64,000 nt of DNA from Acheta domesticus (GCA_031308135.1 JAHLJT010000631.1:148682580-148746579), one strand, 5' to 3'. Counted from the stretch's first letter, positions 48,608 to 58,165 are shown. Translations and numbers: made by a program. Notes: generated from the sequence alone by a model not told the origin.

Positions 48608-49768
48608 TTAATTCTTGTGAACATGCACATTAATTGTACAATTTGATAAATTGGTCAGTGATACTCCAGAACATGCATTTATATCTAAAATGTCTGTTTT
48701 TTCTTTGCTTTCTGCACTAACCAATATCTTGTTAGCTATTTGAATATTGTTATTCACCGATTCTTCGATGTATGACTCGGGTACACTTGTAGACTCTCAT
48801 CCTCCATGACGTTTAAGTGTAGTGATATCACCACCATTATCTGCGAGATACGTCGCGGATTTTCTAAACGAATTACCGGAGTACTTTGCTGCATTTGGTA
48901 ATTTTAAAACATTTGCAATATTTTTTGATATTTCCGAAAATGTATTGATACTAATTGGATTGCACCTGCATTTGCCATGATTGAAAAACAAGAAAAAGTT
49001 TTTTGTGTTTAACTTGTGAGGGTCTTAAATGTATTTTTTACAGACTTCAACGTAGTTAAATTCTTCACTGGATACGATAGTAAATATTTTGGTCTTGTCA
49101 TTTTTTGTCGCTTTAATGTTCACTATCGAAACAGAACCTTCCTCTTTCAAATCGTTGATGCGCAAATTGTACAATTCGTCACATTTATAAGCACCAAATA
49201 TGCCAAAAATAGCAACAACCTGAAAATCATACCAGTTATAAATACAATACACAGTTAATAAATAAAACTTAACTATTATTGCCATTGTCATTATTATACC
49301 TTCATTAAAACAAAAGTCTCATCATCAGCTTTTGTAAGAAATGTGTTTACATCTTATTGGGAAAATACCATTGCCTTTATAGGTTGATATCCCACATTTG
49401 CTTGTTTCATAAGTAAACTTACTTTATGAAAAGTTCCAATATCATTATTGTCTTTAATCTTTAGCATTGCCTTTAATTTGGAATAAGTGCACCATCGTTT
49501 TGAAGCTTTGGATGCTGTGGACATAAAGTTTAAAGAATCATGCATTAAATTAACAAACGTCTTTATTCTAGCATGTACATTATACTAACTTAATCAAACT
49601 GCTCCGATACGAAAGAACAGCAGCTTTGCATAATAAATTGGCATATTTTTTATCCATCCATTTCCTAAACTTTAAGTACTCTTTCTCATAAAGTTTGCAA
49701 GACTTTTTCGGTATCATAACATTTTCTGCTTTTGTAGTTTCTTCCACAATTTCTCTGGGCAAATCCAT
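48608..49768 (-). pseudogene. Crypton-like tyrosine recombinase pseudogene with an intron
   Basis: Minus-strand blocks in order: N-terminal core-binding part (LYEKEYLKFRKWMDKKYA, 49690s; WCTYSKLKAMLKIKDNN, 49490s; QANVGYQPIKA), then FVLMK, an 80-bp GT-AG intron, VVAIFGIFGAYKCDELYNLR, FTIVSSEEFNYVEVCKKY, INTFSEISKNIANVL, FRKSATYLADNGGDITTLKR-HGG, and after a frame break PESYIEESVNN with the probable catalytic Tyr. It ends at TAA 48608. This pattern fits arthropod Crypton-type recombinases. It is dead: stops and frameshifts occur, the first catalytic Arg position reads Lys (AYKCDEL), and the HxxR motif reads NSFR. Confidence 0.7.
49220..49299 (-). other. Spliceosomal intron in the recombinase pseudogene
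   Basis: On the minus strand AATGAAG is followed by GTATAATAATG and the interval ends TATGATTTTCAG before GTTGTTGCT. Removing it joins FVLMK to VVAIFG in phase 0. The 80-bp length and AT-rich content fit an arthropod short intron. Confidence 0.65.
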
Positions 49769-49946
49769 TATGTTTGAATCGCGACTTTCAAACTAATTGC
49801 CATTTGTAAACAAATTAGTTGCTTAGGTAGCATTGATGACTTCAAAACATGAATTCGAGAACTACTACAACTACGAATTACAACTTAACATCCAAATTAA
49901 TTTCGCTTCCTCAAATCCTTATAATACTGTTATACAAAAAATAGTG

Positions 49947-50075
49947 TATGCAACTCGTTTATAATGTTACTTTTTTGCACTCATAAGAAGATATTACCGA
50001 ACTCACTCCTAACGTCGTTCGTTCGTTAATGTCTTCTTATTCGTGCAAAAAAGTACATTATAAACTAATTGCATA
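49947..50075. repeat. Foldback sequence with ~55-bp arms
   Basis: TATGCAACTCGTTTATAATG (from 49947) is opposed by CATTATAAACTAATTGCATA (to 50075). Pairing continues through ACTTTTTTGCAC and ATAAGAAGA to GTTCG, with a loop of about 17 bases. It lies just upstream of the recombinase gene. Confidence 0.8.
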
Positions 50076-50529
50076 ATATTTTCGAAAATTGCAAAAGTTT
50101 GAATTTTATTCGGCGTTTTCCTACTACAAAATTGTAGATAGAGATTTTTCCTTCAAATACAATTTGTTCTTTATAGTTAGCTCTTTCTTTAAGGTCATGT
50201 ACATGCTTTCGAAAGTTGTAGTTGTTGCGCAATGTTGCGTGCTATATGTACAATTTTTAAAAAATTCAAAAACAAGATATTCTCAAAAACGGATCCAATT
50301 TTTTCTTTAAACTTTTGGTAAGTATAGTGCTTAATGAGATGACGTAAACCCCATTTTGCTGTATTCTTTTGTTTGTAGTGTTCTTTAATATTCTAAAATT
50401 AATATTTCTGTTCTACCATTAGGAAATCGAAAAATTAGGAAAGTCAAAAAAATGTAGTTTGGGCGGCGATAGTTGGCAGCTGGCACGAGTGTGTAACAAT
50501 TGTCAATAGGTACACTCTCAGAAATTCCC

Positions 50530-50732
50530 GCATTACTTTTAATGTAAAAGTACATTAAAGTATCATGTACGTAAATGAAATTTAATGTACACGTAGAGTA
50601 ATTTTGAAGTACGTGTGCATTAAATGTAATGTTCGTGTACAACTAAATTTACCGTATGCGTGTACATTAAATTTACTGTACATGTACATTACATTTACTG
50701 TACGTGCACATTAAATTTAATTTACGTACATG
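50530..50732. repeat. Palindromic minisatellite, left subterminal zone
   Basis: Imperfect units built on GTACATTAAATTTA and TTTACTGTACATGTACATTA recur about every 25-30 bases up to the LTR. The array continues after the retrotransposon (57816-57880), showing that the retrotransposon landed inside it. Confidence 0.8.
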
Positions 50733-50736
50733 ATAC

Positions 50737-51323
50737 TGTGGCGTACTGGACATGAAAAGCACAGACGACAGATTCTGAATAGTATGTACAGTATATTTAC
50801 AATAATAAATTACAAGAAAATGTTACAAAATTGAAAACCTTAGGCAACCTTTCTATTCTCTAAGCCGCGAAACCCCGCGACCGTCCCTAGGCTGAGCCCA
50901 GTGCCTCTGCTCGAGAGCATGAGAAGCTGCGCGAAGTGCGAGCTGTCGGACATTAGTCCCCGTAACTAGATGTTACATGGCCGGATGCCAAACGTGCAAG
51001 GTTGCACGGAGATACCTCACGTCTTTCGACTCACTAGCGTATCCCCCGAGCGCATGTCGGCGCCGCAATAAATACTCCACGGCTCGTCCCCCACTCTACC
51101 AGCGGCGGGCGTCATTCGGCTCGCAAGCCAGCCCTCAGCAGAGAGCAGCCTTCATCAATGGACTCGCACTCAGGCACGCTCAGTTGTCCTGGCTATTTTG
51201 AGGCTGGGATTTCCTGCCCGGCGCGCGCCGGCGAGGCGCCGCCGCATTCCACCCCCATCCCCCATCCGGCTTAAGGCCGGGCTTTCCAGCGAAACGGCAC
51301 GTGCGCCACCTCGCGACGCTACA
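50737..51323 (-). repeat. 3' LTR of the Gmr1-like element
   Basis: 587 bp, starting TGTGGCGTACTGGACATG and ending GCGACGCTACA on the plus strand. It matches the other LTR base for base where compared. A palindromic GCGCGCGCCGGCGAGGCGCC and a CCGGCTTAAGGCCGG segment lie in the U3 side. Confidence 0.95.
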
Positions 51324-51332
51324 GACCCTCCC
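51324..51332 (-). promoter_or_regulatory. Polypurine tract next to the 3' LTR
   Basis: The minus strand reads GGGAGGGTC immediately before the LTR start TGTAGCG. A short purine run at this place is the expected primer site for plus-strand synthesis. Confidence 0.55.
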
Positions 51333-51912
51333 ATGCCGGGGGTGAGAATTTTTTTTCGCAGCAAAATATGCCCAGGAAAAAAATTCTGCTAGCTAAAGTA
51401 CCTGGTCCTGAGACCTTACATCATAATTTTTAACATGAACATAATAATATCAAAACCCTATCTAGTCAAAATTTGTGAAATAAATCTGTTTGCTGTCCCC
51501 CCTTTTTTTCCTAACTATGTTGCCAATTACATTTAAACCTTACATCTATTTACATACATAAATATTCTTGACGCATCTTGAACTACATAAAATCCTGAAA
51601 TACAAAACATTTACTTTACATTGAAATATTACATGATAATTCTTGACGCCTCTTGCATTACATGAAAACCTGAAATATAAAATACAAAACATTTACGTTG
51701 CGTTGAAGTATTACATAATAATTGTGGAATTCGTTATATACATCATGTGCCGTTCTTAACTGAATTTATTGACACATGTATGTATCTACATATAAAAATG
51801 ATCACAATAACAAAACAATTTTACCCTTGAATTTTATAAAATTATTTACATAGAATTTCACCGACATTTATACATGTCATGAACGTGTGTGTTCCCTACA
51901 CTCGCCTGTGGA
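51333..51912 (-). other. Untranslated sequence between pol and the 3' LTR
   Basis: About 580 AT-rich bases follow the stop codon. A near-duplicate (AATTCTTGACGC with TACATAA and TGAAATA) occurs at 51566-51615 and 51638-51680. There is no env-like frame. Confidence 0.7.
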
Positions 51913-54900
51913 TCAATTCACACAATCAAACATGCGACTAAGCGCATCTGCATTAACATTTTCTGAGCCCTTTGTGTGCATGATGCGTAAATCGAGGTGC
52001 TGAATTAAAAGGGACCAGCGTAATAATCTGGGGTTTTTGCCAGACGTATTACGCAACCAGACCAACGGGTTGTGGTCGGTTTCGACCTGAATTGTGGCCT
52101 GCCCGTCGAGATAAATCTTAAGTTTATCCAACCCCCAAATAAGAGCCAAACACTCAAGTTCTGAGGTGCCATAATGAGTTTCTGTATCACTTAATTTACG
52201 GCTTAGAAAAACAACTGGTTGTTCTACTCCCTCGTCATTTACTTGGTAGAGAACCACGCCTAAGCCTCTCTGAGATGCATCTGCCTGAACTCGAAATTCC
52301 TTGCTATAATCAGGAGCATATACCGCTGTTTTTTCGCTAAGAGCTTTTCGCAACTCATTGAAAGACTTTTCACATGCCTCTGTCCAGACGACTTTACCCT
52401 GGCGCTCGCGTCCCCGCAGCGCATCTGTCAGTGCCGCCGCTTTCTCCGCAAACCCGGGTATCAAGCGTCGATAATATCCTACCAAACCGAGCAAAGAACG
52501 CACTTGTTTCTTTGATTCTGGTCTAGGAAAGTTCTGGATTGCTTGTATCTTGGCTTCGGCCGGCCGCAATTTCCCGTTACCGACGACGTAACCAAGATAT
52601 TTTACATTAGCCCGCGCAAACAAGCACTTGCGCGGCTGCACTGTCAATTTGGCGGATTTCAATATACTAAAGACCGTATCTAGGTGCCGAATGTGTTCTT
52701 GCCAAGTGTTACTGAAAACCGCGATGTCATCAAGGTACGGTACCGCGAATTCTTGGCAGTTTTTTAGCAAAGTGCCCATGATTTTACAGCATTGATAAGG
52801 GCCGTTCTTTATCCCGAAGGGTAACCTAAGCGGTCGATACGTGCCGAAACTGGTCACGAACGCCGAATATCTCTGCGCCCTATCCGTAAGACCTATCTGC
52901 CAGAAACACTTACTTAAATCTAACACACTAATGATTTTAGCTGCAGCTACCTGTTCAATCCGTTCTTCGAGATTGGGTAACGGAAAGTAATCTGTTTTAA
53001 TAATCTCGTTGAGGCGCCTAAAATCTATGCAGGGCCGTGGAGACTTGCCCGGGGCCTCGATCAGGATCATAGGAGATGTATAATCACTCTCCGCCTCCAC
53101 AATGATGTTGTCGCGAAGCATTTTGTCCACCTCTTCCCGCAATATCTTAGTTTGTCTCGGCGACATGCGGTAGGGTACACTTCGGACTACTTTATCAGTG
53201 TCAGTTAATTCAATGTCCATGGTCGTTACATCTGTAAGACCAGGTTTCTCACTAAAAATACACCTGTATTTACAAATGACATTTTTAAGTGCTTCGCGGA
53301 ACTCGGGTTCAACCTTAGTATCGTTTAGCATTTCTTCCGCGTCAAAGTCGTCGGAATCTAATCTTAACGCGTAGCGGTCTAACGCGTCTTCCTCGCCTGC
53401 GGCAGTGACCGTCGCAGAACCGAGAAAGTTCACGTATTCAGTACGTTGGTGATACTTTTTCATCATGTTGATGTGATACACGCGTGGTTCTTTCCGCCCC
53501 GGCATCTGAACTACGTAATTGTGTTCGGACATTTTCTCCCGAACTTCGCCTGGCCCGACCCACTGCACCGCGAGTTTCCGCGTTCTGTTAGGCGCCAAAA
53601 CCAGCACCTTCGCGCCTATTTCAAAACTGCGCGAGATCGCCTTGCGGTCGTACCACACCTTACGCTTGCGTTGTTCTTCCGCCATTTTGGTATGGGCAAG
53701 TTCACGCGAACGCTTCAGTCTATTAATCAACTTGAACACGTGCTCAACCACCGTGCTCCCTTCGCTTTCTGCCGCACCCGCAAGCTTTTCGTAAAGCAGC
53801 GTCATGGGTGTGCGGAGATTTTTCCCATAGACTAATTCGGCTGGAGAAAAACCTATCGATTCGTGCACACTCGTGCGTAACGCGAACATAATTGCAGGAA
53901 GCTGGCACTCCCAGTCAGTCCCCATCTCTAAACAAAGAACCTTCATCAACCGGTTCATGGTTCTGTGCATCCGTTCTACGGCATTAGATTGCGGATGATA
54001 AGGCGAACTTCTAATTAATCTAATGCAAAATCTCTCGGCGAATTCCGCCATCAGAGTGCTAGTAAAACAAGTTCCCTGATCTGTTTGAAGCTCTCGCGGA
54101 AATCCAATCCGACTGAACAGATCTAATAAAGCTTCAATGACCGTGACCGTCGTCAGATCACGTATGGGAATAGCCTCGGGATATTTTGTTGCTAAACACA
54201 TTGCAGTTAGTATGAACTTGTTTCCTGACTCAGACTCGGGAAAAGGGCCACAAGCATCTACATTTACTTTCTCAAACGCCTCACCCGTTATAGGTACAAT
54301 TTTTAAAGGCGCGCGAAGCTTCTCGCCGCCGTTACCTACGCGCTGGCAACTGTCGCAGCTACGTACGTAATTTTCCATATCTTTGTAACAGTTCGGCCAG
54401 AAGAAATACTTGGCCATCGCGTCCTTACTTTTTGTGACACCTAAATGACCGTGGGCGACTTCATGGCAAAGCTTCAATATAGTGCCACGATACACCCGCG
54501 GAGTCACAAGCATGGAGAATTGCTCACCGCGCTTGCTCTGCCGTTTCCGGAACAAAAGGCCGCGTTCTATAAAATAATCGCGCCGTTCCGTTTCTGGGCC
54601 TTCGGCTAGCTCGAATAGCGGTAAGAGCTCTTCATCCTGTCTCTGAGCTTTCGCAAATTCGGACGGGTCTAAACGGGACAATGCAACGCTCCCGGAATCT
54701 ACTTCAAATTCCGCGTTGTTTTCAACAACATTGCCCGGGTCATTTACCTCGCCTAACAAGACACAAGTTTCCTCGTCGGGAGCTTTCGCGTCCGACGCAG
54801 GTTTTTGGGGTGCGTCGCGCGCACGACTTGTTCCTACGACCACGCCTAGCTCGACCGCTCCTTCCCCCAAAGCCTCGTTCATGACCGCAACCGGTGCGTC

Positions 54901-56496
54901 ACCAGGGCGCTCGGCGGCCGGCGCGTTGCCTGGCGCCGCCGCCATCGCCTCCGGCCCCACCCCGTCGCCCTGCCCGGCCGCCGTCTGGGCACGGGTTCGC
55001 ACCGCACAAAGAAACTGCGGTTCTAAAAACCCTTGCCTGATTTCCGAGAGAAGCGTGGCAGATCGATTACTCAGAATGTAATATTCTAAGTCGCAATTTT
55101 TCGCGACTGCGGCTTCGGTAACAAGCTTACCGAACGGGCCTACAATTTCTACCTTAGCTACCGGTAGATTTTTCGGCGCCTCGTCCAAGGGCTGTTTAAC
55201 CCATACGGATTCGCCGGTATATTGATTCGGCCTGACGTATTTGCTGTTGATCAGATCAACCGTCGCCCCAGAATCTCGTAAGAAAGAAATAGGATTTCCG
55301 CAAACCGTGCCGAAAAACGTGTGAGGAAGCAACAATTCCTGCGCACTGGTGTCGACAACGTGACACATTTTCTCGCTTGATTTGAGCTGAGGGCAGTATT
55401 TCTTAATGTGCCCCGGTTTTTTACATAAATAGCACGTGCGTTCCTGCGGCTTGTCGAATTCCGCGTTCCTATCTGCCTTGGGCGCTGCGGGCTTAGAAGT
55501 GGAAGGCACGCTCTCCGTCACCTTTTTCCACTTTTGTTCCCCCACAGGCTCCTTGTGATTAACCTTAGAAAAAGCTTTCCTATACGCACTAGACCTATTG
55601 TTTTCGTAGGTGTCCAGCCTACGCGCCAAATCTTGGGACTGCGAAACCTCGCCCCAAACATCTACGAAATGGGCACGTATGTCCGCCGGTACCTTCCGTT
55701 TCATCTGATCGGTGACAATCAAATCTAATAATTGATCATAAGTTTCAACTTTCAACCCTGAAATCCATTTCTGGCAATAGTTCGTCAGTTCGCGAGCATA
55801 AACATTCCATGTAGTTTTCGCACCCTTTGCATGACTGCAAAACATCTGACGACATTTTTCAGGCGTGAATTTGTACATATCCAAAAGCTGCGTTTTGATT
55901 TGATTATAATCCTGCTCTGAAGAATCTGATCCTACAACTAACCATGTATTTATTTCATTGGGAAGCAATCCCATTAATTGACTGACCCATTCTACCGGCG
56001 AAATGTCGAGCTGACGAGCATGCGCCTCAAATACACTTAAAAACAAGGTAATATCCTCACCTTCGCCTTTGAACTTATCCATTACATGGCTGATACGGAT
56101 ACTACTTCTGTTTCCCGAATCTCTACTACCTAAAGATTCGCGCGAGGTAGCCTGATTAGCTAATTTCAGCCGTTCGAGTTCGTACTGCCGTTGTTCGAGT
56201 TCGTACTGCCGTTCTTGCTCTTTTTCCTGCCTTTCTCGCTCTTTTTCCTGCCGTTCTCGCTCTTTTTCCTCGAGTTCGCGTAATCTTTCCTGCTCTTTTA
56301 ATTCAAGTTCGCGTGCTTCTGCGACCTGTTCTTTCTCCTGATCAGCAAGTTGTTTCACGAATATTTCATCGTACTGCTCGCTTCCCGTGATGATAGATTT
56401 TAATCTAACTATCGTCTCGTTCCCTTCCAACGTTTCCCCCATCTCCGTCGCGACCCTAACAAGCACCTCTTTCCTATAACCCGCTAAGAAAGACAT
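51913..56496 (-). CDS. Gag-Pol polyprotein with order Gag-PR-IN-RT-RH
   Basis: The first ATG is at 56496 (MSFLAGYRKEV, A at -3), giving 1527 residues and no internal stop; the open frame extends 13 codons further but without an ATG. Domains from that Met: Arg/Glu/Gln coiled coil ~51-112; capsid ~135-305, whose C-terminal part (~209-299, with QLLDLIVTDQM) resembles SCAN; CCHC knuckle 355-368; protease DSGA at 408; Ala/Pro linker ~500-590; integrase zinc-binding H678...C714/C717, catalytic D747, D806, E841; GPY/F-like WVGPGEV ~979; RT with D1193 and YLDD 1254-1257; RNase H D1406, E1448, D1474. All catalytic residues look present. There is no chromodomain or env. Integrase before RT excludes a standard gypsy; the RT and RNase H are not copia-like. 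Confidence 0.93.
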   Translation of the reverse strand: MSFLAGYRKEVLVRVATEMGETLEGNETIVRLKSIITGSEQYDEIFVKQLADQEKEQVAEARELELKEQERLRELEEKERERQEKERERQEKEQERQYELEQRQYELERLKLANQATSRESLGSRDSGNRSSIRISHVMDKFKGEGEDITLFLSVFEAHARQLDISPVEWVSQLMGLLPNEINTWLVVGSDSSEQDYNQIKTQLLDMYKFTPEKCRQMFCSHAKGAKTTWNVYARELTNYCQKWISGLKVETYDQLLDLIVTDQMKRKVPADIRAHFVDVWGEVSQSQDLARRLDTYENNRSSAYRKAFSKVNHKEPVGEQKWKKVTESVPSTSKPAAPKADRNAEFDKPQERTCYLCKKPGHIKKYCPQLKSSEKMCHVVDTSAQELLLPHTFFGTVCGNPISFLRDSGATVDLINSKYVRPNQYTGESVWVKQPLDEAPKNLPVAKVEIVGPFGKLVTEAAVAKNCDLEYYILSNRSATLLSEIRQGFLEPQFLCAVRTRAQTAAGQGDGVGPEAMAAAPGNAPAAERPGDAPVAVMNEALGEGAVELGVVVGTSRARDAPQKPASDAKAPDEETCVLLGEVNDPGNVVENNAEFEVDSGSVALSRLDPSEFAKAQRQDEELLPLFELAEGPETERRDYFIERGLLFRKRQSKRGEQFSMLVTPRVYRGTILKLCHEVAHGHLGVTKSKDAMAKYFFWPNCYKDMENYVRSCDSCQRVGNGGEKLRAPLKIVPITGEAFEKVNVDACGPFPESESGNKFILTAMCLATKYPEAIPIRDLTTVTVIEALLDLFSRIGFPRELQTDQGTCFTSTLMAEFAERFCIRLIRSSPYHPQSNAVERMHRTMNRLMKVLCLEMGTDWECQLPAIMFALRTSVHESIGFSPAELVYGKNLRTPMTLLYEKLAGAAESEGSTVVEHVFKLINRLKRSRELAHTKMAEEQRKRKVWYDRKAISRSFEIGAKVLVLAPNRTRKLAVQWVGPGEVREKMSEHNYVVQMPGRKEPRVYHINMMKKYHQRTEYVNFLGSATVTAAGEEDALDRYALRLDSDDFDAEEMLNDTKVEPEFREALKNVICKYRCIFSEKPGLTDVTTMDIELTDTDKVVRSVPYRMSPRQTKILREEVDKMLRDNIIVEAESDYTSPMILIEAPGKSPRPCIDFRRLNEIIKTDYFPLPNLEERIEQVAAAKIISVLDLSKCFWQIGLTDRAQRYSAFVTSFGTYRPLRLPFGIKNGPYQCCKIMGTLLKNCQEFAVPYLDDIAVFSNTWQEHIRHLDTVFSILKSAKLTVQPRKCLFARANVKYLGYVVGNGKLRPAEAKIQAIQNFPRPESKKQVRSLLGLVGYYRRLIPGFAEKAAALTDALRGRERQGKVVWTEACEKSFNELRKALSEKTAVYAPDYSKEFRVQADASQRGLGVVLYQVNDEGVEQPVVFLSRKLSDTETHYGTSELECLALIWGLDKLKIYLDGQATIQVETDHNPLVWLRNTSGKNPRLLRWSLLIQHLDLRIMHTKGSENVNADALSRMFDCVN

Positions 56497-57224
56497 TTTG
56501 CCTGAATTGATCCCCGGCCAGTACAAAAAACACACTTACGTTCAGTTGACCTCGGTGTCGCGTGAGCGCCAGCGCCTTCTGGATCCGGTGTTCTGGCCTC
56601 CTTCCTTCCTCTCGTTCTGGTCCGTCCGGGATGTCTCCTTCCAGTGCCAGTACCAATACCAGCTCCAGTTCCAGTACCAGTTCCAGCTCCAGTTCCAGTA
56701 CCAATACCAATTCCAGTTCCAGTACCAATATCAATTCCAGTTCCAAGTTTTAGAAAAGAAAGGTTCCGAGTCGGATTGTACCGCCCCGAAACTACCGTAC
56801 CGAATTACCGCACTTTCGGTTTCTCGTGGCGTGCACGACTCTGCCGGCGCCACGTAATTACGACGCGTGTGCACCTTTAACTGCGGTACACTGTCTTTAC
56901 GCGTACTATTCCAGTTTTAGACAAAAAACTGTGGCACTCCGGCGTGAGTTTACAATAACCGCTGCTACCAGTTTTGGAAAAAAAACTGCGGTAGCCCGGC
57001 GTGAATTTACGATAACCGCTGCCACCAGTTTTAGAAAAAAACTGCGGCACTCCGGCGTGAGTTTACAATAACCGCTGCTACCAGTTTTAGAAAAAAAAAC
57101 TGCGGTAGCCCGGCGTGAATTTACGATAACCGCTGCCACCAGTTTTAGAAAAAAAACTGCGGCACCCCGGCGTGAGTTTACGATAACCGCTGCCACCAGT
57201 TTTAGAAAAGAAAGGTTCCGAGTC
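56497..57224 (-). other. Leader between 5' LTR and gag
   Basis: Two arrays fill much of the leader. A hexamer array of CCAGTT/CCAGTA (plus strand) lies at 56640-56745, and a ~57-bp array at 56910-57195. A copy of AAAGAAAGGTTCCGAGTC lies both at 56757-56774 and directly at the LTR edge (57207-57224). No primer-binding site starting TGG adjoins the LTR, so the priming tRNA is not identified. Confidence 0.75.
56910..57195. repeat. 57-bp tandem repeat, five units
   Basis: CCAGTTTTAGAAAAAAAACT followed by GGCGTGAGTTTACAATAACC and CGCTGCTA recurs five times. Units alternate in detail (CGGCACTCC versus CGGTAGCCC), which suggests a two-unit higher-order duplication. Confidence 0.9.
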
Positions 57225-57811
57225 TGTGGCGTACTGGACATGAAAAGCACAGACGACAGATTCTGAATAGTATGTACAGTATATTTACAATAATAAATTA
57301 CAAGAAAATGTTACAAAATTGAAAACCTTAGGCAACCTTTCTATTCTCTAAGCCGCGAAACCCCGCGACCGTCCCTAGGCTGAGCCCAGTGCCTCTGCTC
57401 GAGAGCATGAGAAGCTGCGCGAAGTGCGAGCTGTCGGACATTAGTCCCCGTAACTAGATGTTACATGGCCGGATGCCAAACGTGCAAGGTTGCACGGAGA
57501 TACCTCACGTCTTTCGACTCACTAGCGTATCCCCCGAGCGCATGTCGGCGCCGCAATAAATACTCCACGGCTCGTCCCCCACTCTACCAGCGGCGGGCGT
57601 CATTCGGCTCGCAAGCCAGCCCTCAGCAGAGAGCAGCCTTCATCAATGGACTCGCACTCAGGCACGCTCAGTTGTCCTGGCTATTTTGAGGCTGGGATTT
57701 CCTGCCCGGCGCGCGCCGGCGAGGCGCCGCCGCATTCCACCCCCATCCCCCATCCGGCTTAAGGCCGGGCTTTCCAGCGAAACGGCACGTGCGCCACCTC
57801 GCGACGCTACA
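57225..57811 (-). repeat. 5' LTR of the Gmr1-like element
   Basis: 587 bp, the upstream LTR in the element's own orientation. It starts (plus strand) TGTGGCGTACTGGACATG and ends GCGACGCTACA, followed by the ATAC duplication. Confidence 0.95.
57555..57565 (-). promoter_or_regulatory. TATA-like motif in the 5' LTR
   Basis: The minus strand reads GTATTTATTGC within a GC-rich context, roughly 250 bases from the LTR start. This is a plausible TATA box; no transcription start can be seen from sequence alone. Confidence 0.3.
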
Positions 57812-57902
57812 ATACGTAATGTAGTTTTACATTAAAATTACTGTATGAGTGCATGAAATTTACTGTATATGTACTACAAAATTTAAAATTTGTTCAAAGA
57901 AT

Positions 57903-57976
57903 TCCCGGGACCGGGATTCAAACCCGGGTCACCTGGTTTATGCCCAGTTGCTCTGACCACTATCCTATCGAGACAA
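57903..57976 (-). repeat. tRNA-derived SINE, copy 1
   Basis: The minus strand has TAGGATAGTGGTCAGAGC (A box), an anticodon-arm-like hairpin, and CCGGGTTTGAATCCCGG (a perfect T arm with B box). The acceptor stem does not pair, so this is tRNA-derived rather than a working tRNA. An adjacent body with TTCTTAGGCCTGATGAATTG and GGACGCGTTTACGCTCGGAA is shared with copies 2 and 3. Confidence 0.7.
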
Positions 57977-58165
57977 CCAATTCTTTGAATATGTTCTTAG
58001 GCCTGATGAATTGCCCGTTAAGATTACTCGTATACAATTGTCACCTTTTTGGACGCGTTTACGCTCGGAAGTCTTAAAGAATACTATGTTCTGCCCTTGT
58101 TATTGAGTAACAAATGTATTTTACTACTTAAATTTGTTCAACGAATTTCGTCCCGATTCGTCAAC

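Larger units (their letters stand above)
50737..57811 (-). mobile_element. Intact Gmr1-like Ty3/gypsy LTR retrotransposon (7075 bp)
   Basis: Two 587-bp LTRs (50737-51323 and 57225-57811) that begin TG and end CA enclose a leader of about 730 bases and one long Gag-Pol frame on the minus strand. ATAC lies on both sides (50733-50736, 57812-57815), a 4-bp target duplication. By eye the LTRs are identical, which implies a recent insertion. Integrase precedes reverse transcriptase, unlike ordinary Ty3/gypsy elements and like the Gmr1-like group. Base composition is more GC-rich than the surrounding DNA. Confidence 0.93.

Noticed and set aside
50977..51201. Identical 74-codon frames at 50977-51201 and 57465-57689
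   Set aside because: They lie within the two LTRs and are identical because the LTRs are. There is no evidence of a protein.
53446..53835. 129-codon plus-strand frame inside the element
   Set aside because: It is the antisense of the integrase-RT region; low stop density there follows from the GC-rich coding strand.
56497..56535. Thirteen extra N-terminal codons for Gag-Pol
   Set aside because: The frame is open but its first codon is GTG. The ATG at 56496 has a better context and begins the recognisable Gag sequence.
56474..56857. Overlapping frames encoding Leu/Glu-, Pro/Val- or Gln/Phe-repeat peptides
   Set aside because: All reflect the CCAGTT/CCAGTA hexamer array in the retrotransposon leader.
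57903..57976. Functional tRNA gene on the minus strand
   Set aside because: The A box and T arm are good, but the acceptor-stem halves do not pair and a SINE body follows.
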